NCBI GenBank assembly: GCA_026399835.1
Contig: JAPLQE010000058.1
Span: 124,001 to 188,000 of the forward strand
Direction of reading: 5' to 3'
From: Burkholderiales bacterium
GTDB taxonomy: Bacteria > Pseudomonadota > Gammaproteobacteria > Burkholderiales > Burkholderiaceae_E
Length of the DNA: 64,000 nucleotides
Below are positions 54,848 to 63,718 of this stretch, piece after piece. The position numbers were made by a program, and so were the translations under genes. The notes beneath the pieces were generated by a model, which was not told the origin of the DNA, did no database searches, and worked only from the letters and a program-made list of their open reading frames with translations. Each line of letters opens with the position of its first letter. Positions within the stretch are counted from its first letter, which is position 1.

Positions 54848-55321
54848 ATGGACGCGTGGATCGGCCTCGGCGCGAACCTCGGCGAGCGCCGTGCGACGAT
54901 CGAGGCCGCGCTCGACGCGCTGCGCACGCTGCCCCGCACCCGGCTCGTCGCCCGCTCGCGGCTGTGGGCGAGCGCACCGGTCGATGCCGGCGGGCCCGAC
55001 TACCTGAACGCGATCGCGCGGCTCGACACGCTGCTGGGGGCCCACGAGCTGCTGGCCGCCCTGCAGGCGATCGAGGCGCGCTTCGGCCGCGAGCGCGCGT
55101 ACCGCAACGCGCCGCGCACGCTCGACCTCGACCTGCTGCTCGCCGGCGATGCGACGATCGACACGCCCTCGCTCGTCGTGCCGCACCCGCGGCTGCACGA
55201 GCGCGCCTTCGTGCTGAGGCCGATGGCCGACATCGACGCGCGCATCGTGGTCCCGGGCCGGGGACCGGTGCGACAATGGCTCGCGCGCGTCGCCGACCAG
55301 CGCTGCGTCCCGTGGCCCTGA
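54848..55321 (+). CDS. folK: 6-hydroxymethyl-7,8-dihydropterin pyrophosphokinase
   Basis: 157 residues, standard HPPK length. IGLGANLGERRATIEAAL at the start, YLNAIARLDT, RFGRERAYRNAPRTLDLDLL with the metal-binding Asp pair, and VPHPRLHERAFVLRPMADI. It transfers pyrophosphate from ATP in folate synthesis. It is downstream of pcnB, as is usual in Proteobacteria. Confidence 0.95.
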   Translation: MDAWIGLGANLGERRATIEAALDALRTLPRTRLVARSRLWASAPVDAGGPDYLNAIARLDTLLGAHELLAALQAIEARFGRERAYRNAPRTLDLDLLLAGDATIDTPSLVVPHPRLHERAFVLRPMADIDARIVVPGRGPVRQWLARVADQRCVPWP

Positions 55322-55333
55322 AGCGCTCCACCG

Positions 55334-55445
55334 ATGTCCACCTTCCTCGCCCAGCTGCCGATCCCGATCCAGACCGTCGGCCTGCTCGTGCTGTCGAACG
55401 CACCCAGGATCGTGCAGCGCCGTCCACTTCATCTTCAGGTCCTGA
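55334..55445 (+). pseudogene. Deletion remnant of a DUF486 (DMT superfamily) membrane protein gene
   Basis: The ATG frame gives MSTFLAQLPIPIQTVGLLVL-SN, the start and first helix of DUF486 proteins. It then breaks off. In the next frame over, the last codons read CSAVHFIFRS-stop, matching the conserved end of that family (typically ...GAVYFIFR, from memory). So both ends of a roughly 115-residue gene remain and about 65% is missing, with a frameshift at the joint. It sits between folK and the kinase gene. The 112-bp length and two separate family matches make chance unlikely, though a homology search is needed. Confidence 0.62.
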
Positions 55446-55455
55446 ACCCGTGCCG

Positions 55456-56100
55456 ATGAACCCGTTCGAGCGCTGGCGCCACATCGTCGTCGAAGGACCG
55501 ATCGGCGCCGGCAAGACCTCGCTCGCGAAGCGCCTCGCCGAGCGCTTCGGCGTGCAGACGGTGCTCGAGGAGCCGCAGGCCAACCCGTTCCTCGAGCGCT
55601 TCTATCGCGACAGCGCCCGCTACGCGCTGCCCACCCAGCTCTTCTTCCTGTTCCAGCGCGTCAACCAGCTGCGCGACCTCGCGCAGCGCGACCTGTTCGA
55701 GTCGGCCGCGGTCGGCGACTTCCTGCTCGAGAAGGACCCGCTGTTCGCGCGGCTGACGCTGTCCGACGACGAGCTCGCGCTCTACCGCCAGATCTTCGAC
55801 AGCCTCAAGCCGCAGGCCCCGACGCCGGACCTGGTGATCTACCTGCAGGCGCAGCCCGACACGCTGGTCGAGCGCGTGCGCCGGCGCGGCATCCCGATCG
55901 AGGCATCGATCGGCGAGGAGTACCTGCGCGCGCTCGGCGACGCCTACAGCCGCTTCTTCCACCACTTCGATGCGGCGCCGCTGCTGATCGTCAACACCGA
56001 GCACCTGAACCCGGTGGAGCGCGACGCCGACCTCGAGCTGCTGCTGCAGCATGTGGCCGGCATGCGCGGTCGGCGCGAGTTCATCAACCTCGCGCGCTGA
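55456..56100 (+). CDS. Deoxynucleoside kinase (deoxyguanosine/deoxyadenosine type)
   Basis: 214 residues. P-loop VEGPIGAGKTSLAKRL, the acidic LEEPQANPFLERFYRD, FLFQRVNQLRDLAQ, FLLEKDPLFARLTL and the Arg-rich lid LVERVRRRGIPIE match the dNK/Dgk family. It phosphorylates deoxynucleosides in salvage. In many Burkholderiales it follows folK and precedes panB; panB is not present here. It is convergent with galE. Confidence 0.88.
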   Translation: MNPFERWRHIVVEGPIGAGKTSLAKRLAERFGVQTVLEEPQANPFLERFYRDSARYALPTQLFFLFQRVNQLRDLAQRDLFESAAVGDFLLEKDPLFARLTLSDDELALYRQIFDSLKPQAPTPDLVIYLQAQPDTLVERVRRRGIPIEASIGEEYLRALGDAYSRFFHHFDAAPLLIVNTEHLNPVERDADLELLLQHVAGMRGRREFINLAR

Positions 56101-56105
56101 GGCGC

Positions 56106-56136
56106 GCTGAGGCGCGCCGCGCCCGCGCGGCTCAGC
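56106..56136. terminator. GC-rich hairpin between the kinase gene and galE
   Basis: GCCGCG-cccg-CGCGGC (56116-56131) forms a 6-bp stem, and outer GCTGAG/CTCAGC arms (56106-56111 and 56131-56136) extend it with a bulge. It sits between two convergent stop codons, right for a bidirectional terminator, but no T run follows. A 10-bp repeat (ggcgcgctga) overlaps its left arm. Confidence 0.35.
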
Positions 56137-57151
56137 CGCGATAGCCGTCGGGGTTGCCGTGCTGCCAGCGCCAGGCGTCGGTGCACATCGCGTCGATGTC
56201 GAGCTTCGCGCGCCAGCCGAGCAGCCGCTCGGCCTGCTCCGGGTCCGCGTAGCACGAGGCGATGTCGCCGGGACGGCGATCGACGATCCGGTACGGCACG
56301 GGGCGGCCGCTGGCGCGCTCGAACGCACGCACCATCTCGAGCACCGAGTAGCCGTTGCCCGTGCCGAGGTTCACCGTCCAGAAGCCCGGCACGTCGAACA
56401 CCCGGCGCAGCGCCGCGAGGTGCCCCTGCGCGAGGTCCACGACATGGATGTAGTCGCGCACGCCGGTGCCGTCCGGCGTCGGCCAGTCGCCGCCGAAGAC
56501 CGCGAGCGACTCGCGCCGCCCGACCGCGACCTGCGCGACGAAAGGCATCAGGTTGTTCGGGATGCCGGCCGGGTCCTCGCCGATGCGTCCGCTCGGATGC
56601 GCGCCCACCGGATTGAAGTAGCGCAGGTTGCCGACCGACCAGCGCGGGTCCGCAGCGGCGAGGTCCTGCAGGATGAACTCGATGAACCACTTCGTGCGGC
56701 CGTACGGATTCGTGGCGCCGGTCTTCGCGTCCTCTCGGATCGGCACCGACTCCGGGTCGCCGTATACCGTGGCCGACGAGCTGAACACGATGCGGCGCAC
56801 GCCCGCGGCGTCGAGGCAGCGCAGCAGCGTCACGGTGCCGGCGACGTTGTTGTCGTAGTACGAGAGCGGCTTGGCGACCGATTCGCCGACGGCCTTCAGG
56901 CCGGCGAAGTGGATCACCGCATCGAAGCTGCGCTCTGCGAGCAGACGGGTGAGCAGCGCCTCGTCGCGCAGGTCGCCGATCACCAGCTCGGCGCGCCGGC
57001 CGGTGATCGCCGCGACCCGTTCGAGCGACTCGGGGCTGGCATTCGACAGGTTGTCGAGCACCACGACCTCGAAGCCGCCCAGCAACAGCTCGACGACCGT
57101 GTGCGAGCCGATGTAGCCGGCTCCGCCGGTCACCAGAATCCTGCCGCCCAT
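56132..57151 (-). CDS. galE: UDP-glucose 4-epimerase
   Basis: 339 residues. TGGAGYIGSHTVVELL binds NAD, the Y-x3-K catalytic pair is in NPYGRTKWFIE, the catalytic Ser/Thr in FSSSATVYG, and RYFNPVGAHPSGRIGEDP with IPNNLMPFVAQVAVGRR is diagnostic of GalE. It interconverts UDP-glucose and UDP-galactose for surface glycans. It is divergent from manC, 98 bp apart. Confidence 0.95.
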   Translation of the reverse strand: MGGRILVTGGAGYIGSHTVVELLLGGFEVVVLDNLSNASPESLERVAAITGRRAELVIGDLRDEALLTRLLAERSFDAVIHFAGLKAVGESVAKPLSYYDNNVAGTVTLLRCLDAAGVRRIVFSSSATVYGDPESVPIREDAKTGATNPYGRTKWFIEFILQDLAAADPRWSVGNLRYFNPVGAHPSGRIGEDPAGIPNNLMPFVAQVAVGRRESLAVFGGDWPTPDGTGVRDYIHVVDLAQGHLAALRRVFDVPGFWTVNLGTGNGYSVLEMVRAFERASGRPVPYRIVDRRPGDIASCYADPEQAERLLGWRAKLDIDAMCTDAWRWQHGNPDGYRG

Positions 57152-57249
57152 GCTTGCTCCCGTGCGTTCGATCGTGAACATGTTCCCATGCCGCCGCGAC
57201 CCGGCGCGTACAATTTGTCTCGTTTCAACGCATCTCATCGGACCCGCCC

Positions 57250-58680
57250 ATGCTGATCCCGGTCATCCTGTCCGGCGGCTCGGGAACCCGGCTCTGGCCG
57301 GTCTCGCGCGAAGCCTTTCCCAAGCCGTTCATGAAGCTCGGTGGCGAGCTCAGCCTGCTGCAGCGCACGCTGTCGCGCTGCCTGCCGCTCGCCGACGGCA
57401 AGCGCGTGGCGATCGTCACGAACAAGGAATACCTGTTCAAGACCCGCGAGGAGGTCGACACGCTGCCCGCCGCGCGCGGCATCGCCTGCACGCAGCTGCT
57501 CGAGCCGATGGGCCGCAACACCGCGCCGGCGATCGCGATGGCCGCGCTGTGGGCCGAGCAGGTGTCGCCGGGCGCCACGCTGCTCGTGCTGCCCGCCGAT
57601 CACCTGATCCCCGACGAGGCCGCCTTCCAGGCGGTCGCGCGCAACGCCGCGTCCATCGCCCAGGATGGCTCGCTGGTGCTGTTCGGCATCCAGCCGACCG
57701 CGCCCGAGACCGGCTTCGGCTACATCGAGGCGGGCGACGCGGTCACCGGCACCGATGCGCGGCGCGTGCGCCGCTTCGTCGAGAAGCCCGACGCCGCCCG
57801 CGCCACCGAGTTCCTCCAGGCGGGCAACTTCGTCTGGAACAGCGGCATGTTCTGCTTCACCGCGCGCGCGATCCTCGCGGCACTCGAGGCCCACGCGCCC
57901 GACGTGCTCGCGCAGGCCCGCGCCACCTGGGAGGCCAGCCGCGAGGGCGCGAGCGACGATCGCGTCACCCTCGAGGCGACGGCGTTCGCCGCCTGCCGCG
58001 ACGTGTCGATCGACTATGCCGTGATGGAGAAGGCGCGCGACGTCGTCATGCTGCGCTCGACCTTCGGCTGGAGCGACATCGGCTCGTGGAAGGCGGTGGC
58101 CGAGCAGTTCACGCCCGATGCCGACGGCAACACCGCGGTCGGCGAGGCGATGTTCGTCGGCTCGAGCAACACCCACGTGCAGAGCGACGACCGCCTGATC
58201 GCGGCGGTCGGCGTCGACAACCTGCTGGTGGTCGACACCCCCGACGCACTGCTGGTCGCCAGCAAGGACTCGAGCCAGCAGGTCAAGGAGATCGTCACGC
58301 GCCTGAAGCTGCGCGGTCACGAGTCCACGCGCCTGCACCGTACCGTCGCGCGGCCCTGGGGCACGTACACCGTGCTGCAGGAGGGTGCGCGCTTCAAGAT
58401 CAAGCGCATCGAGGTCAAGCCCGGCCACACGCTGTCGCTGCAGATGCACCACCACCGCAGCGAGCACTGGATCGTCGTGTCCGGAACCGCCAAGGTCAGC
58501 TGCGACGACAAGACCTTCCTGGTCGCGGCCAACGAGTCCACCTACATCCCGATCGGTACCCGCCACCGCCTGGAGAATCCCGGCGTGATGGACCTGGTGA
58601 TGATCGAGGTGCAGTGCGGCGACTACCTCGGCGAGGACGACATCGTCCGCTTCGAGGACAAGTACGGCCGCACCGGCTGA
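57250..58680 (+). CDS. manC: Mannose-1-phosphate guanylyltransferase / mannose-6-phosphate isomerase
   Basis: 476 residues, the bifunctional type II PMI-GMP length. The N-terminal nucleotidyltransferase has ILSGGSGTRLWPVSREAFPK, EPMGRNTAPAIAMA and FVEKPD. The C-terminal cupin isomerase has PWGTYTVLQEG, KRIEVKPGHTLSLQMHHHRS with metal-binding His, and WIVVSGTAKV. It supplies GDP-mannose for exopolysaccharide or lipopolysaccharide. A TACAAT at 57209-57214 is a plausible -10. Confidence 0.95.
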   Translation: MLIPVILSGGSGTRLWPVSREAFPKPFMKLGGELSLLQRTLSRCLPLADGKRVAIVTNKEYLFKTREEVDTLPAARGIACTQLLEPMGRNTAPAIAMAALWAEQVSPGATLLVLPADHLIPDEAAFQAVARNAASIAQDGSLVLFGIQPTAPETGFGYIEAGDAVTGTDARRVRRFVEKPDAARATEFLQAGNFVWNSGMFCFTARAILAALEAHAPDVLAQARATWEASREGASDDRVTLEATAFAACRDVSIDYAVMEKARDVVMLRSTFGWSDIGSWKAVAEQFTPDADGNTAVGEAMFVGSSNTHVQSDDRLIAAVGVDNLLVVDTPDALLVASKDSSQQVKEIVTRLKLRGHESTRLHRTVARPWGTYTVLQEGARFKIKRIEVKPGHTLSLQMHHHRSEHWIVVSGTAKVSCDDKTFLVAANESTYIPIGTRHRLENPGVMDLVMIEVQCGDYLGEDDIVRFEDKYGRTG

Positions 58681-58749
58681 CGCGCACCGCCCGGGCGCCC
58701 GTCAGCCCGGGCGCTCCCCCTCGCCTGCCCGCGGCCCGGGCTCGCACGG

Positions 58750-58778
58750 CTGTCATCCTTCGGTCACGTAGGCGTCAT
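58750..58778 (+). promoter_or_regulatory. Pho box (three half-sites) upstream of phoB
   Basis: CTGTCAT (58750), CGGTCAC (58761) and GCGTCAT (58772) are spaced exactly 11 bp apart. This is the periodicity and sequence of PhoB half-sites (consensus CTGTCAT). It ends 35 bp before the phoB start, consistent with positive autoregulation under phosphate limitation. Confidence 0.65.
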
Positions 58779-58813
58779 ACTCTGCCGGCACTCCTGCCCC
58801 GACGACGCCACCC

Positions 58814-59500
58814 TTGACCGCGAAGATCCTCATCGTCGAAGACGAGCCCGCCATCCGCGAGCTCCTCGCGCTGAACCTGCGCCATGCGGGGTTCGAGCCG
58901 GTGCTCGCCCCGGACGCGGCGGCCGCGCGCCGCGAGATCGACGCCGCGCTGCCCGACCTGGTGATCCTCGACTGGATGCTGCCCGACCAGCCCGGGGTGG
59001 AGATCTCGCGCCGGCTGCGTGCCGACGTGCGCACGCGCCACCTGCCGGTGATCATGCTGACCGCGCGCTCGGCCGAGTCCGACAAGCTCGGCGGCTTCGA
59101 GGCCGGGGCCGACGACTACGTGACCAAGCCCTTCTCGCCGCGCGAGCTGGTGGCGCGCGTGCGGGCGCTGCTGCGCCGTCGCGCCCCCGAGGCCAGCGAC
59201 GAGCCGATCGAAGTGGCCGGCCTGCGCCTCGAGCCGCAGACCTTCCGCGTGATCGCCGGCGGACAGGCCCTGCGGATGGGGCCGACCGAGTTCCGTCTGC
59301 TGCACTACCTGATGCGCAACCTCGACCGGGTGCTGTCGCGCAGCAAGCTGCTCGACGGCGTCTGGGGCGATCACGTCTTCATCGAGGAGCGCACGGTGGA
59401 CGTGCACATCCGGCGGCTGCGCCTCGCGCTGCAGCCGAGCGGGCACGACCGGCTGGTCGAGACCGTCCGTGGCGGGGGCTATCGCTTCCTGCCACAATGA
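58814..59500 (+). CDS. phoB: Phosphate regulon response regulator PhoB
   Basis: 228 residues from a TTG start at 58814, chosen since the receiver domain begins at once (KILIVEDEPAIRELL). Phosphoacceptor Asp near 53 (VILDWMLPDQPG), Thr and Lys in MLTARS and TKPFSPREL. The C-terminal winged helix of the OmpR type ends ERTVDVHIRRLRLAL...GGGYRF. It activates phosphate-starvation genes. A Pho-box triple repeat lies upstream. It overlaps phoR by 4 bp. Confidence 0.93.
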   Translation: MTAKILIVEDEPAIRELLALNLRHAGFEPVLAPDAAAARREIDAALPDLVILDWMLPDQPGVEISRRLRADVRTRHLPVIMLTARSAESDKLGGFEAGADDYVTKPFSPRELVARVRALLRRRAPEASDEPIEVAGLRLEPQTFRVIAGGQALRMGPTEFRLLHYLMRNLDRVLSRSKLLDGVWGDHVFIEERTVDVHIRRLRLALQPSGHDRLVETVRGGGYRFLPQ

Positions 59501-60891
59501 GTGCCCTCTGGCCGACGGCATCGCGCTTCGAGTTGATCCTCTTCCGCACCCTGCTCTATGTCGGCGCCATCGCGCTCGCGGCGGCCGCACTCGCCTGGCT
59601 GCACGCCCCGATGGCCGCGATGTGGGTACTGATCGCCGGCCTCGCCGCGCTCGTCGCCTACCACGCCACCTACCTCGCCCGCCTGCACCACTGGGCGGCC
59701 CTGCCGCGCCAGCGCGAGCTGCCGTTCGGCTTCGGCAGCTGGGGCCATGCGTTCGACCGCATCAACCGCCACATGCGCCAGGACACGAACGAGCGGGCCG
59801 AGACGTCGGCCGAGCTCGAGCGCCTGCATGCGGCGGTCGACCTGCTGCCCGACGGCCTGGTGGTGCTCGACCGGTTCGACCACGTGCAGTGGAGCAACCG
59901 GTCCGCGCAGGACCTGCACGGCATCTTCGGCACCCGGCGGCCGATCGACCATTTCGTGCGCCAGCCCGAGTTCCTCGCCTACCTGCGCGACGGCGACTTC
60001 TCGCGCTCGGTGACGATGGCGCTGCCGAGCACGCCCGGACACCGCTTCGCGCTGAAGATCGTGCCGACCGACGACGCCTACCGGCTGCTGGTCACCCGCG
60101 ACATCACCGAGACCAGCCGCCTCGAGCAGATGCGGCGCGATTTCGTCGCCAACGTCTCGCACGAGATCCGCACGCCGCTGACGGTGGTGGCCGGCTTCGT
60201 CGAGACCCTGCTCGACATGGAGCTGCCCGCCGAGGAGCGCCGCCGCTGCCTGGAGATGGTCCAGAAGCAGACCGCGACGATGCAGCGGCTGGTCGAGGAC
60301 CTGCTCACGCTCGCCACGCTCGAGAGCGCCAGCCTGCCCCCCGAGCACACCGGCGTGCCGCTCGAGCCGCTGCTGCAGGCGGTCGTCGCCGACGTCCGGG
60401 CGCTGTCGGCCGGCCGGCACCCGATCGCGCTGCAGATCGAGAGCGACGCCGGGCTGCGCGGCACGCCGGCCGAGCTCGACAGCGCGGTCCGCAACCTGCT
60501 GACCAACGCGGTGCGCTACACCCCGGACGGCGGCACCATCACCGTGACCTGGCGGGTCGTCGACGGCGAAGGCGTGCTGTCGGTGCGGGATACCGGCATC
60601 GGCATCGCGGCCGAGCACCTGCCCCGGCTCACCGAGCGCTTCTACCGCGTCGACCGCGGCCGCTCGCGCGACACCGGTGGCACGGGACTGGGGCTGGCGA
60701 TCGTCAAGCACGTCGCGCAGCGGCACCATGCGCGGCTCGAGATCGAGAGCCGGGTGGGCTACGGCAGCACGTTCGCGCTGCGTTTCCCGTCGGCGCGGGT
60801 CGCGAACGCGGCCTCGCTCAAGGCCGCCGCGGAACGCCCCGAAGACGAATCATCGGATGCCGGGGACCCAGCGCAGCCGCTGACGGCCTGA
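59497..60891 (+). CDS. phoR: Phosphate regulon sensor histidine kinase PhoR
   Basis: 464 residues. Two N-terminal membrane helices (about 8-52) without a large periplasmic loop, as in E. coli PhoR; a PAS domain about 105-200; HisKA with His 222 in ANVSHEIRTPLTVVAGF; and the catalytic ATPase with NAVRYTPDGG, DTGIGIAAEHLPRLTERFYR and GGTGLGLAIVKH. It phosphorylates PhoB when phosphate is scarce, normally gated by PstSCAB-PhoU. It is coupled to phoB by ATGA. Confidence 0.94.
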   Translation: MSALWPTASRFELILFRTLLYVGAIALAAAALAWLHAPMAAMWVLIAGLAALVAYHATYLARLHHWAALPRQRELPFGFGSWGHAFDRINRHMRQDTNERAETSAELERLHAAVDLLPDGLVVLDRFDHVQWSNRSAQDLHGIFGTRRPIDHFVRQPEFLAYLRDGDFSRSVTMALPSTPGHRFALKIVPTDDAYRLLVTRDITETSRLEQMRRDFVANVSHEIRTPLTVVAGFVETLLDMELPAEERRRCLEMVQKQTATMQRLVEDLLTLATLESASLPPEHTGVPLEPLLQAVVADVRALSAGRHPIALQIESDAGLRGTPAELDSAVRNLLTNAVRYTPDGGTITVTWRVVDGEGVLSVRDTGIGIAAEHLPRLTERFYRVDRGRSRDTGGTGLGLAIVKHVAQRHHARLEIESRVGYGSTFALRFPSARVANAASLKAAAERPEDESSDAGDPAQPLTA

Positions 60892-60904
60892 ACGGTCAGC
60901 TTCG

Positions 60905-60936
60905 CAGAAGTCGCGAAGAAACCGTAGCGAGCAGGC
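60905..60936. repeat. 32-bp dispersed repeat, copy 2
   Basis: Partner of the repeat at 23511-23542 (27 of 32 identical, 16-bp identical core). It lies in the gap between the convergent phoR and phoU. It overlaps a CTTCGC/GCGAAG hairpin (60900-60918) that the other copy lacks. Confidence 0.6.
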
Positions 60937-60973
60937 GCCGGATCGGGACGCGCAGTAGGTTTGTTCGCGGCTT

Positions 60974-61654
60974 CTAGGCCGACAGGTTGCCGTGGCGCAT
61001 GTCAACGCCTTGAACGACGTTGACCACGTATTCGGCGACGCTCTCCGCATGATCGGCGACGCGTTCGATCGACTGGACGACCAGGATCAGGTCGAGCGCC
61101 TGCGCCACACGATGCGGCTCGCGGCCCATCCTCGCCACCAGGGTCTCCACCAGTTCGTCGCGCAGGTCGTCGACGGCGTCGTCGCAGGCACCGAGCTCGA
61201 CCGCGACACGGGAGTCGTGGCGCACGAAGGCGTCGATCGCCCGGTTCAGCATGTCGGCGGCCTGGTCGGCCATGCTGCGCACCCGCCCGTGCAGGTCCTG
61301 CAGCGCGCCCGGCTCGATCGTGCGGCCCTTGAGCGCGATCTTCTTCGCTTCGTCGCCGACCCGCTCGAGATCGTTGATGGTGTGGATCACGCCGATCACC
61401 TCGCGCAGATCGATGGCGATCGGCTGGCGAAGCGCGATGATGCGGTTGCACAGCTCGTCGACCTGCACATGAAGGCCGTTGACGACACGCTCGTCGGCGA
61501 GCACCTGCGCGATCAGCCCGGGGTCACCGGTGATCATCGCGTGGACCGACCGTCGAAACTGGCGCTCGGCGAGCGCACCCATCTCGACGACGGCGCGGCG
61601 CATGCCGGCGATGTCGGTGTCGAAGGCGCGGACGGTGTGTTCCTGCAGGGTCAT
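60974..61654 (-). CDS. phoU: Phosphate signalling protein PhoU
   Basis: 226 residues of two tandem three-helix PhoU repeats, with the metal-binding acidic motifs in NDLERVGDEAKKIA and QSIERVADHAESVAEY (the E/D-x3-D pattern). PhoU mediates between the Pst transporter and PhoR and prevents constitutive Pho activation. Usually it is the last gene of pstSCAB-phoU on the same strand as phoBR; here it stands alone and converges on phoR, with no pst genes in the window. Confidence 0.94.
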   Translation of the reverse strand: MTLQEHTVRAFDTDIAGMRRAVVEMGALAERQFRRSVHAMITGDPGLIAQVLADERVVNGLHVQVDELCNRIIALRQPIAIDLREVIGVIHTINDLERVGDEAKKIALKGRTIEPGALQDLHGRVRSMADQAADMLNRAIDAFVRHDSRVAVELGACDDAVDDLRDELVETLVARMGREPHRVAQALDLILVVQSIERVADHAESVAEYVVNVVQGVDMRHGNLSA

Positions 61655-61853
61655 GGCGGAAATCGTGTTCGTGTGCGAGGGGTCGCACGGATGGTCGCGC
61701 GCGGCGGGACTCGGCGATACGCGGGAAAGCGCGACTTTAGCCCGACGGTCGATCCTGCGGCGCGAAGGGCGGCCGGCCGGATCGACGGGCCATCCGACTG
61801 TCGGGTAGGCGCGACGCCGGGCGCTGTCCCAAGGCAGGCGCCGGGATGCGGTG

Positions 61854-62690
61854 TCAGCGGCGACCGAAGGAGATCGTGGCCGAAGGCGCGCCACCGGTGC
61901 CCGGCGCGATCCAGGCGGGCGGGCCACCGGGCTCGGGCGGCGTCGCGTCACCGCCGGTGGGGCCGGCACTGACGCCGGCACCGCCCCCCGCACCGCCTGC
62001 ACCACCGATGCCGCCGCTGCGGGGCACGCGCGCCGGGGCGCTGCGCGACGGCACGGCCGCCAGCGTCGGCACGGTGCGCGCATCGCGCAGCCGCAGGGTC
62101 GAGCCGGCCGGCACGTCGATCGCGCCGGCCGCGTTCCTCACCGCGACCCGCCCCTCGGTGACCTCGACGGTCAGGCCCGGCTCGATGCCGGCCGGGCAGC
62201 CGACGACCGGGCAGGTGGCTGCCTCGTGGACCGAGAACGCGGTGCCGCGGATGCCGATCGTGGCGGTCGGCGTGCGCAGCCGCCAGTCCTCGGGGTTGCG
62301 CTTGCCGATCCGGCCCGATACCGCCCGCATCGAGCCCTGCAGCAGCTCGAAGAAGCTGCGCTGGTGCTGGGCGTCGTAGATCCACGCGTCGACCCGGAAG
62401 TCGCTGCCGGGCTGCAGCGAGATCAGCGCGCCGTCGGCGAAGCGCAGCTGCACGAAGCCGTCCGGGCCGGTTCGGATCCGGTCGCCGGAGCGGACCGGCA
62501 CCTCGGCGCGGACCGGCGAGAGGAACGCGCTGCCGCGCACGAGCATGGTCTGGCCCGCCGAGCGCAGCACCTGGGCCGCGTCGGGCGAGGCGCTCCCCGG
62601 CTCGGGGGCGGGCTGCGCGGATGCCGGGACCGGCGCCGCGAGCAGGGCGAGGCACACGGCGGCTGCGGCAAGCAGCGTGACGCGGTTCAC
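61854..62690 (-). CDS. FecR-domain periplasmic protein
   Basis: 278 residues from a GTG at 62690, right before a signal peptide (VTLLAAAAVCLALLAAPVPASA). The FecR domain covers about 45-190: MLVRGSAFLSPVRAEVPVRS, GDRIRTGPDGFVQLRFADG, LLQGSMRAVSGRIGK, TPTATIGIRGTAFSV. The C-terminus is Gly/Pro/Ala-rich. Classical FecR proteins are anti-sigma regulators with a cytoplasmic N-terminus; this one is fully exported and has no sigma factor beside it, so it belongs to the secreted FecR-domain group of unknown role. Two Cys in ATCPVVGCPAG may form a disulfide. Confidence 0.82.
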   Translation of the reverse strand: MNRVTLLAAAAVCLALLAAPVPASAQPAPEPGSASPDAAQVLRSAGQTMLVRGSAFLSPVRAEVPVRSGDRIRTGPDGFVQLRFADGALISLQPGSDFRVDAWIYDAQHQRSFFELLQGSMRAVSGRIGKRNPEDWRLRTPTATIGIRGTAFSVHEAATCPVVGCPAGIEPGLTVEVTEGRVAVRNAAGAIDVPAGSTLRLRDARTVPTLAAVPSRSAPARVPRSGGIGGAGGAGGGAGVSAGPTGGDATPPEPGGPPAWIAPGTGGAPSATISFGRR

Positions 62691-62840
62691 GGTCGGCGCC
62701 TGGGGCTGGAAGCCATCGTGAACGGGTTGTCGGCCGCCCCGGCGCACGCTGTAGGTCGATCGGCCGGCCGTCGGGACGAGCGGGTCCGCCGGGCGGACGA
62801 TCGGCTGCGCCGGCCCCGTCCGGCGCGGCCCGGCGGCGTC

Positions 62841-63680
62841 TCAGGTGCCGGCGCCCGGGAAGAAGAGCTGCTCGCCGTTGATGCGGAAGCCGGCGATGGT
62901 GCGCTGGCCCTCGGCCGAGATCAGCCAGTCGACGAAGCGCTGTCCCGCCTCGCGCTTGACGTGCGGATGGCGCTCGGGATTCACCAGCATCACGCCGTAG
63001 GGGTTGAAGAGCCGCCGGTCGCCCTCGACCAGCACCTGCAGCTCGCCGCGATTGCGGAAGCTCAGCCAGGTGCCGCGGTCGGTCAGCAGGTAGGCGTTCA
63101 TGCCGGAGGCAGTGTTGAGCGCCGGCCCCATGCCCGAGCCGGTCTCCTTGTACCAGGGGCCGCGGGCCCGCTCGAGGTCGACGCCGGCCTCCTTCCAGTG
63201 GCGCAGCTCCGCGGCATGGGTGCCGCTGCGGTCGCCGCGCGACACGAAGGGCGCCTGCGCCCGCTCGATGCGGCGCAGCGCCTCGAGCGTATCCTTCAGG
63301 CCGCCGACCTGCGCCGGATCGCCCTTCGGCCCGACGATCACGAAGTCGTTGTACATGACGTCGAAGCGACGGGTCGCGAAGCCCTCGGCGACGAAGCGCT
63401 GCTCGGCCGCCAGATCGTGCACCAGCACCACGTCGGCGTCGCCGCGACGCGCCGCGTCGAGCGCCTGTCCGGTGCCGAGCGCGACCACGCGCACCTCGAT
63501 GCCCGTCTGCTTCGTGAACGCGGGCAGCAGGTGCTTGAACAGCCCGGACTGCTCGGTCGAGGTGGTCGATGCCACCACGATGAAGGTCGACTGCGCCTGC
63601 ACGCCCGATGCGGCCGCCACGCCTGCCGACACGCATGCGAGGAGCCACGCGCGCCGTCCGATCGATCGAATGGATGTCAT
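62841..63680 (-). CDS. tupA: Tungstate (TupA-like) ABC transporter substrate-binding protein
   Basis: 279 residues with a signal peptide ([20 protein letters not shown]). The anion-binding motif [12 protein letters not shown] near the mature N-terminus, [38 protein letters not shown] and [13 protein letters not shown] match TupA. It binds tungstate (or molybdate) in the periplasm for a TupBC importer. No tupB or tupC is in the window: the next gene is fecR, so the operon is split or this copy is solitary. The leader has three 9-bp repeats that each contain a Shine-Dalgarno-like AGGA. Confidence 0.88.
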   Translation of the reverse strand: MTSIRSIGRRAWLLACVSAGVAAASGVQAQSTFIVVASTTSTEQSGLFKHLLPAFTKQTGIEVRVVALGTGQALDAARRGDADVVLVHDLAAEQRFVAEGFATRRFDVMYNDFVIVGPKGDPAQVGGLKDTLEALRRIERAQAPFVSRGDRSGTHAAELRHWKEAGVDLERARGPWYKETGSGMGPALNTASGMNAYLLTDRGTWLSFRNRGELQVLVEGDRRLFNPYGVMLVNPERHPHVKREAGQRFVDWLISAEGQRTIAGFRINGEQLFFPGAGT

Positions 63681-63691
63681 GTCGTCCCGTT

Positions 63692-63718
63692 CTCCTGCGG
63701 ATCCTGCGGATCCTGCGG
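63692..63718. repeat. 9-bp tandem repeat x3 in the tupA leader
   Basis: Three copies of (a/c)tcctgcgg. On the minus strand they read CCGCAGGAT, CCGCAGGAT, CCGCAGGAG, placing several AGGA ribosome-site-like motifs 12-38 nt before the tupA ATG. Confidence 0.8.
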
